Assembly: GCF_963675905.1 (NCBI RefSeq) | Contig: NZ_OY780936.1 | Location: 496,001 to 560,000, forward strand | Origin: an uncultured Bacteroides sp. | Lineage (GTDB): Bacteria; Bacteroidota; Bacteroidia; Bacteroidales; Bacteroidaceae | DNA: 64,000 nucleotides | Direction of reading: 5' to 3' | In this document: piece by piece, positions 53,659 through 62,312 of the stretch | How the letters are laid out: each line of letters begins with the position of its first letter | How positions within the stretch are numbered: position 1 is the first letter of the stretch | Notes under the pieces: generated by a model | The model's input: only the letters and a program-made list of their open reading frames with translations | The model's database searches: none | What the model was told of the DNA's origin: nothing | Program-made: the position numbers and the translations under genes

Positions 53659-54514
53659 AGCAAGTGTGATTATCCCAAAGCTTCAGTTCACAGTTGCCGG
53701 GCGCTTTAATGTTTTTGTCGATAATGATTTCGCCATAGCTTTCAGCTGTAATACTACCGCTTCGAGGATTCTTTACGCTATGAACCGGACCGTTGATAGT
53801 AGCGTTTATACTTGACTGTTCAAATGCAAGATCGGCATCATCATCCATCGTGCAGTTTTCCATTATCAAATCAGTGGCATAGCAAAGCGGTTGCGTACCG
53901 GAAATTTTGCAATTCACCAGACGTAAGTTCTTTGAATGCCAGCCAAGGTATTCCCCATCCAGAACAGAATCATAGACCGTTACATTTTCTGTATTCCAGA
54001 AAGCATCTTTGGAGTAGATCTCGGCATTCCTGATCTCTACATTCTTGCAATACTGGAAAGAATAGTTGCCATTCAGCGTAAAGCCATCAATCTTTATATC
54101 AGAGCCATGTGTAAAAAGGTAGTCACCCTTATCTACCTGTACATTGCGTAACTCCGCATTACTGCAATACCAGAAAGTTTCCAAAGCATAAGGCAGTTGT
54201 ACGTTTTCAAGTACCATGCCATCCATTTCGCGAAACATTTTAGGGGCTTCCACCAATGTGTCTTTCATGCGAAGATTACGTGAGTACCAAAGGGCGGCAC
54301 GTGCACCTTCTTTGAACAAACAGTTTTCGATAACAAAACCATCGTTGTGCCAAAAAGGATATTTACCCTGAAACTCACAGTTAAAAGCTTCGATATTTTT
54401 GCACTCTTTCAATGCCGATTCACCAGGGTAAACAGTTACTTCTTCCAGACGTAAGCCATTGTTTGCAAACAGTGGACGTTCACCTTCGAAAGACGTATTT
54501 TTAATTAGTTCCAT
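53651..54514 (-). CDS. DUF3737 beta-helix-like protein
   Basis: 287 residues from the ATG at 54514 (the frame extends to 54571 but MELIKNTSF is the family start). It is built of repeated strands such as KNIEAFNCEFQGKYPFWHND, KNLRMKDTL-like rungs and NVEIRNAEIYSKDAFWNTEN, a right-handed beta-helix pattern. Homologues of DUF3737 occur next to transcription regulators and C-S lyase genes; the function is unknown, although a hydrolase or binding role is suspected. No signal peptide, so probably cytoplasmic. Confidence 0.8.
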   Translation of the reverse strand: MELIKNTSFEGERPLFANNGLRLEEVTVYPGESALKECKNIEAFNCEFQGKYPFWHNDGFVIENCLFKEGARAALWYSRNLRMKDTLVEAPKMFREMDGMVLENVQLPYALETFWYCSNAELRNVQVDKGDYLFTHGSDIKIDGFTLNGNYSFQYCKNVEIRNAEIYSKDAFWNTENVTVYDSVLDGEYLGWHSKNLRLVNCKISGTQPLCYATDLIMENCTMDDDADLAFEQSSINATINGPVHSVKNPRSGSITAESYGEIIIDKNIKAPGNCELKLWDNHTCFD

Positions 54515-54686
54515 TTTATTACTCAATTTATTATCAGTATCTTTAAATGCTGCAAAGTTACGAAGACCCAACAGGCTTCTTTGTACACAAATTACGGATA
54601 AGCATACCCGGATTACTGATATTCAAGAAATAAGTTTATTTGCTTCTGAAATGATAATAGAAAATGAATTGTTGCTTTCAGAATCT

Positions 54687-54804
54687 ATTTTAGTAGCAGA
54701 TGATTTTATTTAGTGGCAGATGATTTTTTATCTGCTACTAGCTGAAAGGCTTTATCGTAAATGGTTTTAATAGGTTTGGTGGGGGATAGGTAGATGAATT
54801 TGTG
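54687..54804. repeat. REP-like palindromic repeat, copy 3 plus variant half-site
   Basis: TAGTAGCAGATGATTTTA, then TAGTGGCAGATGA, a T-run, and ATCTGCTACTA: direct half-sites followed by the inverse, as at 18.17 and 52.14 kb; CTGAAAGGC follows as CAAAGGCC does at 18.23 kb. A variant half-site with GGGGATAGGTAGATGA lies at 54778-54804 and recurs at 56965-56990. The rest of the gap up to 54990 shows no gene. Confidence 0.7.
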
Positions 54805-54990
54805 TTTTTAGTTATTTTGAGAAAAAATAATAAAATGAAATTTTTCTGTATTTTGGTTTTTAAGGAGACAAAACTTTTTTGTAGACATCTGGCTATTAGA
54901 AATCATTGCCCTGCTAGTTCCATAGATTACTTCTATTAGTTATCTCCATTTTTAGATTTAATTGCGCGAAACCTTATATATGGCGGTCAG

Positions 54991-56163
54991 CTATTCTCCT
55001 AATTCCTTATATATCAAATTTAATGCAGTATAATACTCTATTTTATTTGAAATATTAGCTTTCATATGCTTTAACTCATCCAAAACTAATCTGTTTTCTG
55101 AGCATTTTGGAATTAGAAAGCCACTATAAAAATCAAAATCAGGCTTATTCCCTCTTTCTACTAATTTACCAAGTTCATAATTATATGTTTTATTAGCATT
55201 TTGATTAATATTATCAGATATCTCAATTGTAGATAACTTCATATTAGTACAAATCTTTTTTGGTTCAACCAATTCATTTATATATTCTTTTTTTTCAAGT
55301 ATTTCTTTTTTTAAGTCAGAGAGAAATTGATCTATAAGGTTTTGATATCTTTCATGTTCACTCCTTCTTCTATAGATCTCAATTAAAGAATCTTTGTCAT
55401 AGAAATAGCTAGAATATAAAATTGATTCAAATTCTGCATCAACTGATTTAATAGTGGTTTCAAAGTTCTGATGCTCTATTTTGTTTTCAAGTTTTTCTAA
55501 TTTAGATTTAAATTCAGTGATGATACGCTTTAGTTTATCGAGGATTATATCAAGGTATCTATTTAAAAAATCATGATGTCTATTTATTATGTCGCATATC
55601 TTATAATTCAAAACTTCAGGTTCATAATTATTTTCCATATGATATCTTAAATATTGGATATTTGTTGAACTAGATTCTGAGCTAAATAAAGTTGAAGATA
55701 GTAAAATAGTATTTTTGGGGGAGTTATTTGTAATTTTTCCACATGACTTACATATAACCTCTTCAGTCTGTTTCTTTGGATCTTTTTTTGTACGAATAGG
55801 ATGTCCAATTAATTCGTTTCGAACCTCTCTGTTAATTGAATAATCATCATCTTTTTTTAAGTCACCTTTATTTATATTGCACTTAAAAACACGAAGTAAC
55901 TCTTCAATGAAATCTTGTTGAATATAAATTGCTTGAAGTAAACTAATTTGATATGCAAATATGTCAGTGTATGATTTTGATTTTTCTTTTGCGTGTATTA
56001 TCTCTATAGTGTCTCGGAAGTAATCTAAAATATCACCCAAATAGTTTGATTTTTTTAGGTCATCTGTAAGCTTAAGTTTCTTGTTGAAATATTTATATTT
56101 TAAAATAAGATGAGCCCAATTTTCTCCAACTCTATTTAATTTTTCTTTAATTTCTGATTCCAT
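54991..56163 (-). CDS. Coiled-coil hypothetical protein with a possible HEPN motif
   Basis: 390 residues, cytoplasmic, lysine- and glutamate-rich. No family is recognised with certainty. About residue 112 it reads NREVRNELIGHPIR, which fits the RNxxxxH pattern of HEPN ribonuclease domains, inside a helical N-terminal half (NYLGDILDYFRDTIEIIHAK, YQISLLQAIYIQQDFIEELL). A single CKSCG follows, and a coiled-coil about 205-300. Codon use is AT-rich as in the accessory region. If HEPN, it could be a phage-defence or toxin protein; that is inference. Confidence 0.45.
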   Translation of the reverse strand: MESEIKEKLNRVGENWAHLILKYKYFNKKLKLTDDLKKSNYLGDILDYFRDTIEIIHAKEKSKSYTDIFAYQISLLQAIYIQQDFIEELLRVFKCNINKGDLKKDDDYSINREVRNELIGHPIRTKKDPKKQTEEVICKSCGKITNNSPKNTILLSSTLFSSESSSTNIQYLRYHMENNYEPEVLNYKICDIINRHHDFLNRYLDIILDKLKRIITEFKSKLEKLENKIEHQNFETTIKSVDAEFESILYSSYFYDKDSLIEIYRRRSEHERYQNLIDQFLSDLKKEILEKKEYINELVEPKKICTNMKLSTIEISDNINQNANKTYNYELGKLVERGNKPDFDFYSGFLIPKCSENRLVLDELKHMKANISNKIEYYTALNLIYKELGE

Positions 56164-56316
56164 ATAGTTTTGAAATTTTATATTTTAAAGTCTAAAGATA
56201 GAATAGATTCTTTACATTGATAGAGATTATTGAAATTATTTTTTTAACCATTTAGCAGATTCTCTTTTAAATAAGCACTAAACTAAAACGCTTATCCAGC
56301 TGCTATAATTATTTAT

Positions 56317-56937
56317 ATGTATAAGGTAGTTGCCGAGAACTGGAACCGTCCGTATATGATGGGGCGTATCAATCTGGAAAACTTAAAATCGCATCCAAAG
56401 AATCCTACTATTGCTAATTTCTTTAAACAAATAGGTTGGGTAGAGGAATTAGGCTCAGGAGTAAGGAAGATGTATAAGTATTGTCCTATTTATGTAAATG
56501 GCGCATTGCCTGTTATTGAAGAAGGAGATGTGTTTAAAATCACAATCAAATATGAGATAGGTGGACCTGTAAATGATATAGTAAATGGGCCTATAAATAA
56601 GCTTAATGATGGGACTTTAAGAACTAATGGACCTATAAAAGGACCTATAAATGGACCTATAAATGGACCTATAAATGATAGAGTAAATGATAGAGCAAAT
56701 GATACAGTAAATGAGCTTGTAAATAAACCATTAAATGATAATGAAATATCAATTATATCTCTCTTAAAAATAACGCCAGGATTAAATGCTAATGAAATAT
56801 CGGAGTATATTAAAAAAAGCATACCATCAGTGGCTCGTTATATAAGCTCTTTAAAGAAAAGGGAATTGATTGGGTTTAGAGGAGCAGCTAAAACCGGAGG
56901 ATACTACATCATAACAGAAAAGAAAGAAGAGAAATAG
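56317..56937 (+). CDS. C-terminal part of a DNA-binding/ATP-binding regulator, truncated
   Basis: 206 residues. The start resembles the last part of the AlbA_2/ATP-binding (RecG-like) regulators: ENLKSHPKNPTIANFFKQIG and WVEELGSGVRKMYKYCP, which in full-length proteins follow about 250 residues of AlbA and ATPase domains. Those domains are missing, so this is a truncated remnant or a domain gene. The middle (about 83-140) is a low-complexity run of GPIN/DRVN repeats. The end is a winged helix (ISLLKITPGLNANEISEYIK, SVARYISSLKKRELIGFRG). Its 3' end is partly duplicated at 58046. Confidence 0.55.
   Translation: MYKVVAENWNRPYMMGRINLENLKSHPKNPTIANFFKQIGWVEELGSGVRKMYKYCPIYVNGALPVIEEGDVFKITIKYEIGGPVNDIVNGPINKLNDGTLRTNGPIKGPINGPINGPINDRVNDRANDTVNELVNKPLNDNEISIISLLKITPGLNANEISEYIKKSIPSVARYISSLKKRELIGFRGAAKTGGYYIITEKKEEK
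56563..56736 (+). repeat. In-frame 12-bp tandem repeat
   Basis: About 14 units of the pattern GGACCTATAAAT and variants such as GATAGAGTAAAT, in frame with the gene at 56317, giving GPIN and DRVN repeats. Four adjacent copies at 56629-56676 are nearly identical, so the length may vary by slippage in multiples of four residues. Confidence 0.75.
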
Positions 56938-57011
56938 TAATGTAAATCCTTGCTGAGATAAGTTTAGTGGGGAATAGGTAGATGATTTTGCAAAAAAGAG
57001 AACCAATTAAA

Positions 57012-57049
57012 AAGAAAGACCAACATAACTTAATATGTCGGTCTTTCTT
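57012..57049. terminator. Bidirectional terminator before hicB
   Basis: AAGAAAGACC pairs with GGTCTTTCTT over 10 bp, with ACATA/TATGT inside. It lies between the convergent truncated regulator gene and hicB. Confidence 0.7.
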
Positions 57050-57069
57050 ATTAGTCTTTACCTGAAATG

Positions 57070-57489
57070 TTAATAAGCTTCCAGTGAGAGCAGTTCATCT
57101 GCAAGTTTGTGCAGTCCGTTAGTAATACGTTCTACTTGAGTAGGTCTTGGTTTGCGCAGACCGGAAGCATAATGCCAAAGCTGGCGTTCATTTATGCCGG
57201 TAATGCGAGAAAGGGCTGCTTTCGTAAAAATATTGCTATAATGATTTAATAACGCTTCAACAGAAAGATTATATGTAAATTCGTATTCACTATTTAATTC
57301 TTCGGGGACCTGTTCGCCTGATTCGCGCATACCTTCTAAATGAAACGGAACGATTTCCTTAATGTTCTTTTTAAGTTCATCCATAGTTTCTCCCGTTGTA
57401 ATGCATCCTGGAAGGATTGGTAAATATGCTGAATAATTATTTCCTGTATAGGATACCTCTACTAATATTTTTGCTCTAGTTGTCTCCAT
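57070..57489 (-). CDS. hicB: HicB-family antitoxin
   Basis: 139 residues. The N-terminal HicB partial-RNase fold (about 5-65) reads KILVEVSYTGNNYSAYLPIL then PGCITTGETMDELKKNIKE, the RNase H-like pattern of antitoxins. A C-terminal HTH_XRE-type domain (about 88-135) reads TKAALSRITGINERQLWHYA then SGLRKPRPTQVERI and should repress the operon. The toxin HicA is encoded upstream on the same strand, but the 171-bp gap is larger than usual, so an internal promoter is possible. Confidence 0.85.
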   Translation of the reverse strand: METTRAKILVEVSYTGNNYSAYLPILPGCITTGETMDELKKNIKEIVPFHLEGMRESGEQVPEELNSEYEFTYNLSVEALLNHYSNIFTKAALSRITGINERQLWHYASGLRKPRPTQVERITNGLHKLADELLSLEAY

Positions 57490-57660
57490 AATAATATTTT
57501 TTTTCTCATAGTTAAAACAATTTTTATATTTATATATCTTCTATTTTTAAGTCATTTATTTGTTATATTTTTCTATTTTAAATTAGTTATATGACCTTAG
57601 AAGAATTCAATATAGCGAATGGAATTACATATATCTTTTATTGAGCTTTAAATCAAAAAA

Positions 57661-57855
57661 CTACTTCAAACCAGCTTGCTTTAAAACAGAATTGACTATG
57701 AAATCATCGACTTCTTTAGACTTTCCATGATCCGTAATAGTTACTGTCCCTTTTTTAAGGGGATGCTTGAACTGTTTATGAGAACCAGATTGTCTTGACA
57801 AGTACCATCCATCATTTTCAATAAGCTTTATAAGCTCGCGTATTTTTTTTGCCAT
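57661..57855 (-). CDS. hicA: HicA-family mRNA interferase toxin
   Basis: 64 residues, a double-stranded RNA-binding-like fold. It reads IRELIKLIENDGWYLSRQSG then SHKQFKHPLKKGTVTI; the histidine in GSHKQF is the catalytic residue of HicA, which cleaves mRNA. The end VLKQAGLK is typical. The antitoxin HicB is 171 bp downstream. The pair lies between two copies of a 3' gene end, so it may have come in on a small element. Confidence 0.85.
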   Translation of the reverse strand: MAKKIRELIKLIENDGWYLSRQSGSHKQFKHPLKKGTVTITDHGKSKEVDDFIVNSVLKQAGLK

Positions 57856-58045
57856 AGGCTTTATGATTTAGGTTAATACTATAAATAATTATAATACAAA
57901 GATAGTGATATCACGAACTAATGCAAATAAAAGTTCTCTTTTTTACTATCATTTTATGCTTTTTTATCTATCATGATATTATCTTCATCAAACATGGAAA
58001 GTATACATATTATAATACTGACGTAAGGCGAGTAGAATATTGTTT

Positions 58046-58130
58046 TATAAACCGGATGATACTACATCATAACATAAAGAAGATATTTACTATGAAAAAC
58101 CTTGTTGATATAAGTTGTGGGTAGATAGGC
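58046..58130 (+). pseudogene. Degenerate copy of the 3' end of the regulator at 56317
   Basis: The DNA matches 56896-56975: AAACCGGATGATACTACATC then ATAACA, followed by a CTTGTTGATATAAGT segment and GTGGGTAGATAGG (compare CTTGCTGAGATAAGT and GTGGGGAATAGG). It is a direct repeat of the gene end and its flank, about 1.15 kb away, with hicAB between. The gap 57856-58266 holds no other gene. Confidence 0.6.
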
Positions 58131-58266
58131 TAACTAAGATTATATAAAAAATTGACTATAAAGATTATAAGTCAAAAACGCAAGTCATAAAATCAAAAAA
58201 AGAAGTGATATTGTCATTCTAAAAATATATCTTTATGACACTTTGTTAATCTTTAAAACACAGCCT

Positions 58267-59703
58267 ATGAAAAATCTAAAAATGTTTATCAATGGGAAAT
58301 TTGTAGAAAACGTTTCTGACAAATGGATTAATGTACTAAACCCTTCGACAGAAGAAGTTATCTCACTGATGCCGGACGGCACTTCCGATGATGTAAAAGC
58401 AGCAATTGACGCTGCAGAAAAAGCTCAGCCAGCATGGGAAAAGATTCCGGCAGTGGAAAGAGCTAAATATCTTAGAATTATTGCAAACGGTATCAGAAAA
58501 AGAGAAGCTGAGCTGACTGATATTATTGTGAGAGAAGGTGGCAAAACGCAGGCATTGGCTAATGTTGAGGTTTTATTTACCGCTGATTATTTGGATTACA
58601 TGGCCGAATGGGCCCGCCGTTACGAAGGTGAAATTATTCAAAGTGACAGACCAAAAGAAAATATATTCCTGTTTAAGAAACCTATTGGTGTTACTACAGG
58701 AATCCTTCCCTGGAATTTTCCGTTTTTCTTAATTGCCAGAAAAGCTGCTCCTGCACTGGTTACTGGTAATACGATTGTAATTAAACCAAGTCAGCTGACT
58801 CCTGAAAATGCTTATGTGTTTGCTCAGGTTGTTGAAGAATCAGGTTTGCCTGCAGGTGTTCTCAATATTGTATTTGGTAAAGGTTCGGTAGTGGGTCATG
58901 AATTGGCTGCTAATCCGAAAGTGGGAATGGTTAGCCTCACTGGAAGTGTGGATGCAGGTCGGCAAACCATGGCTGCTGCTTGTACTAATATCACTAAGGT
59001 ATCTTTGGAACTTGGCGGAAAAGCTCCTGCTATTGTAATGAATGATGCAGACATTGATTTGGCTGTAAAATGCATTATCGCATCCCGGGTTATTAATACC
59101 GGACAGGTTTGCAACTGTTGCGAACGTGTTTATGTGCATAAAGATGTAAAGGATGAATTCCAGAAAAAGGTGATTGAAGGAATGAAGAAGGTTACTTTTG
59201 GTGATCCGAGCAAAATTAAAGAACTGGATATGGGGCCGCTGATTGATGCTAATTCGCTGAAATCCGTTCAGGATAAAGTGGATAAAGCCGTTAAGCAAGG
59301 AGCTAAGATTGCATGTGGCGGTAAGAAGATAGATCAGAAAGGTTATTTCTTTGAACCTACTGTTCTTACTGATGTTACCCATGATATGGATATTGCACAC
59401 GAAGAAACCTTTGGTCCGGTTCTGCCAATCATCGAATTTACTGATTTAGATAAGGCTATTGAATGGGCTAACGATTGCGAATACGGACTTACCTCCTCTG
59501 TATATACAAAGAACCTGAATACTGCGTTGAAGTTAGTTCGTAGTCTGAAGTTCGGTGAAACGTATGTGAACAGAGAGAACTTTGAGGCTATGCAGGGATT
59601 CCATGCCGGATGGCGTAAATCGGGTATTGGTGGTGCTGATGGTAAACACGGCTTGGAAGAGTATTTGCAAACTCATGTTGTATATGTTGAAACTCAGGAT
59701 TGA
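58267..59703 (+). CDS. aldA: AldA-like lactaldehyde/aldehyde dehydrogenase
   Basis: 478 residues from the ATG at 58267; the listed upstream start adds an 8-residue tail. It is close in length to E. coli AldA (479). Motifs: GVTTGILPWNFPFFLIARK, KPSQLTPENAYVFAQVVEES, FGKGSVVGHELAANP, SLTGSVDAGRQTMAA and the catalytic regions ELGGKAPAIV and NTGQVCNCCERVYVH with the nucleophilic cysteine. It oxidises L-lactaldehyde or similar aldehydes with NAD; lactaldehyde comes from fucose or rhamnose breakdown. No fucose or rhamnose pathway gene is adjacent. Confidence 0.8.
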   Translation: MKNLKMFINGKFVENVSDKWINVLNPSTEEVISLMPDGTSDDVKAAIDAAEKAQPAWEKIPAVERAKYLRIIANGIRKREAELTDIIVREGGKTQALANVEVLFTADYLDYMAEWARRYEGEIIQSDRPKENIFLFKKPIGVTTGILPWNFPFFLIARKAAPALVTGNTIVIKPSQLTPENAYVFAQVVEESGLPAGVLNIVFGKGSVVGHELAANPKVGMVSLTGSVDAGRQTMAAACTNITKVSLELGGKAPAIVMNDADIDLAVKCIIASRVINTGQVCNCCERVYVHKDVKDEFQKKVIEGMKKVTFGDPSKIKELDMGPLIDANSLKSVQDKVDKAVKQGAKIACGGKKIDQKGYFFEPTVLTDVTHDMDIAHEETFGPVLPIIEFTDLDKAIEWANDCEYGLTSSVYTKNLNTALKLVRSLKFGETYVNRENFEAMQGFHAGWRKSGIGGADGKHGLEEYLQTHVVYVETQD

Positions 59704-59733
59704 GAGATAACTTATAATGAATAGTTTTTGATA

Positions 59734-59801
59734 AATGTTCACTGAAACTAAGATCTTTGAAAAGCAACGGCTGCAAAGATGTATAGGTTTCAGTGAACAT
59801 T
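59734..59801. terminator. Bidirectional terminator after aldA
   Basis: AATGTTCACTGAAAC pairs with GTTTCAGTGAACATT over 15 bp, with an inner ATCTTTG/CAAAGAT stem. Between the convergent aldA and TonB receptor genes. Confidence 0.8.
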
Positions 59802-59822
59802 GTTTTTATAGAAGTTTGTTCG

Positions 59823-62195
59823 CTAAAACTCAAAGGTAATTCCCAAAGTAGGAATCACCGTACCGCTATCCTGACTAATGTATTTCATCTTATACCGTTG
59901 CTGATCTGCAGGAGCGGAAGGGTTTTCAATTACTCCGGTGCTCATTAAAATATCTGCCTGTTTCAAGTTGCTTCCGGTAATATTCTGCAAATCGATGTAA
60001 AAGCCCAACATGTAATTTTTAACATAGAAAGTCTTGTCCACTCTCATATCTACACGGGTATAAGCGGATAGCCGTTCTGTATTATACTTTGTGTAGTCGT
60101 AGTATGGGCGGCCTTGTGCGTTCCAGGCGGTGACTAATGAAGACTTATCTATATCGTAAGGGGTGTATGGTGCTCCGCCTATACTGCTTATTTTTGCACC
60201 GAAACTCCAATTGTTGGCAAAGTTATAAGTACCTCCCACATTAAAAATGTATCGGTTATCCCACGAAGAGGCGATGTATGGACTTAGTTCGTTTTTCCGA
60301 TATTCACTATTAAAGAGGGTGAGGGCAGAGGATAGATTTAGCTTTTTCACGATAATCCACTTAGCCATCAACTCAATACCATACGAACGCCCCTGAGCAG
60401 AGGGGGTAAGTTCTTCATTTCCTACCACACCATAATCAGCTCCTTTATCTGCCAACGGGATATTATCATTTATGGAAAAAGGAATATTATCATACTTCTT
60501 ATAAAATCCTTCTGCGGAAATCTGAAGATTCTCACTGTGCTTATAAGATATCCCCGCACTTTGTTGATCAACTGCTATGTAAGCAAGGTTCTTATTTACA
60601 TAGTTTCTGGTGTTGTCCTTATATCCCAGAGCTGTATATGCCGGTAGCTGGTAGTAACGTCCCACATTTCCACTTAGGTAAACATCTCCGAATAGTTGAT
60701 AGGAGAGGGAAATACGTGGAGAAAGTTGTTTGTTGAGCTTGTTCATCTGGGAAGAATAATTGCATGCATCACCTCTCACCCCTAATGAAACTGTGAGACG
60801 TTCATCGGGAGATTCATAATTCATGGTCCCGAAGAATCCCCAGCGGACCATTCCTAAATATGTGTGATAGTTGTAAGTCTGTGATTGGTTTGTGTATGCA
60901 CGTTGAAAGGTCGTATTAGTATATTGGGCATAGTCCATGTTTGCTCCTACATTCACTTTTGCAAAACCAAAGTCTGAAGCATTTTCCACACGAAGTTTAG
61001 TTTCCTGCTCCAGCGAACCATATTTCAAAGTCAGATTGTCCGGGGTGCTTTCATCATTTCTCAGATACTTAGTGAGGTGATTATTCAGGTAACTATGACT
61101 CAGAACTACAGTCTGGATATGTGCGCCTGCATAGTGTTTATAGACTGAGCCAAGAGTGAATGTTTCCTGCTTAACAGTGGGTAGATAACTAAGTATGTAT
61201 TCTGCCTTTTCGCCTGTAAGACTTGTATTGAGTTTCATATTGTCAATACCTGTAAGTCCAAGGAATGTAATTTCATTATGCTGGGAAAGTCGTGTTTTTG
61301 TTTTAAACTGCGCATCAGTATAGGTAGGCAGGAAAGGTAGTCCCAGAGCTTTGAAAAGGAACTGCAGATATGACTGACGGACAGAAACCAGATAAGTTGT
61401 CTTTTTACTCAGATGACCGTTGGAAGTAAGAGAAAACTCTGATGCTCCGAGAGTGGCTTTTATGGAATTCTTTTCCATATTTCCGTCACGAAGTCTGAAA
61501 TCGAGCACGGAGCTCAATGCGTTTCCTTTGCTTGCAGGGAAAGCTCCTGTATAGAAACTGACTTCACGGATGAGGTCGGCATTAATGATTCCAACCGGTC
61601 CGCCGGATGCTCCCTGCGTACTGAAGTGATTGATATTGGGAATCTCTACTCCGTCCATAAAGAAACGGTTTTCTGATGGTCCACCTCCCCGGACAATCAG
61701 GTCGTTACGGTATCCCACCGGTGAGTATCCCACACCGGCATAGTTTTGCACAATGCGTGAAATATCGCGGTTTGCTCCCGGACTTTTTTCTATTTCCTGC
61801 AATCCTATCAAGCGGAGGCCAACAGGACTTTCGGGATTTCTTCTGAACATGGAAGCTGTAACGCTTACTTCGCCCAGTTGGGTTACGCTTTCTTCAAGTT
61901 CTACCGTTATAAAGAGATCTTTTGTGGAACTAATATATTCGGGAGTGAGCACTGTATTGTATCCCACTGCTGAAATCTGTAGCCTATATATTCCCGGTAC
62001 TACATTCTGAATGTTGAATTTTCCCACAGAATCTGTCACTGCTCCTTGTCCGGTTCCATAGATACCGATGCTTGCAAAGGATATTGGTTCTCGTTTTCCT
62101 TTGTCAATTACTATTCCTTTTATGGAATGTTTTTGCTGTGCCACGGTGGTCAGAGCAATCAATATAAATATAATCAGGGATATTATCTTTTTCAT
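59823..62195 (-). CDS. TonB-dependent receptor with carboxypeptidase-like N-terminal domain
   Basis: 790 residues, signal peptide about 1-20 (IALTTVAQQ). A CarboxypepD_reg-like domain (about 22-105) reads SIKGIVIDKGKREPISFASI and KFNIQNVVPGIYRLQISAVG; the plug (about 120-230) has VGYSPVGYRNDLIVRGGGPS and FFMDGVEIPNINHFSTQGAS; the beta-barrel ends with PTLGITFEF, whose last residue is Phe. This plug region, with SVLDFRLRDGNMEK, belongs to the receptor class often found outside SusCD pairs. Import of an unknown solute across the outer membrane. Its start faces the start of the secreted esterase gene about 115 bp away. Confidence 0.88.
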   Translation of the reverse strand: MKKIISLIIFILIALTTVAQQKHSIKGIVIDKGKREPISFASIGIYGTGQGAVTDSVGKFNIQNVVPGIYRLQISAVGYNTVLTPEYISSTKDLFITVELEESVTQLGEVSVTASMFRRNPESPVGLRLIGLQEIEKSPGANRDISRIVQNYAGVGYSPVGYRNDLIVRGGGPSENRFFMDGVEIPNINHFSTQGASGGPVGIINADLIREVSFYTGAFPASKGNALSSVLDFRLRDGNMEKNSIKATLGASEFSLTSNGHLSKKTTYLVSVRQSYLQFLFKALGLPFLPTYTDAQFKTKTRLSQHNEITFLGLTGIDNMKLNTSLTGEKAEYILSYLPTVKQETFTLGSVYKHYAGAHIQTVVLSHSYLNNHLTKYLRNDESTPDNLTLKYGSLEQETKLRVENASDFGFAKVNVGANMDYAQYTNTTFQRAYTNQSQTYNYHTYLGMVRWGFFGTMNYESPDERLTVSLGVRGDACNYSSQMNKLNKQLSPRISLSYQLFGDVYLSGNVGRYYQLPAYTALGYKDNTRNYVNKNLAYIAVDQQSAGISYKHSENLQISAEGFYKKYDNIPFSINDNIPLADKGADYGVVGNEELTPSAQGRSYGIELMAKWIIVKKLNLSSALTLFNSEYRKNELSPYIASSWDNRYIFNVGGTYNFANNWSFGAKISSIGGAPYTPYDIDKSSLVTAWNAQGRPYYDYTKYNTERLSAYTRVDMRVDKTFYVKNYMLGFYIDLQNITGSNLKQADILMSTGVIENPSAPADQQRYKMKYISQDSGTVIPTLGITFEF

Positions 62196-62263
62196 AAATT
62201 GTCGTATTTTTTACTAATAACAAAAATCGGAATAAAAATGTTATAATCCTTTTTCTTTTTACT

Positions 62264-62271
62264 TAATTTTG
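62264..62271 (+). promoter_or_regulatory. -7 box of the esterase gene
   Basis: TAATTTTG matches TANNTTTG, about 40 bp before the start at 62313. In the divergent region with the TonB receptor gene. Confidence 0.5.
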
Positions 62272-62312
62272 TAGAATCATAAAATTAAGAACAATATAAG
62301 TATTAATAATTA

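Noticed and set aside
56490-56822. Minus-strand frame with GPFIGPF repeats
   Set aside because: Mirror image of the 12-bp tandem repeat in the plus-strand gene.
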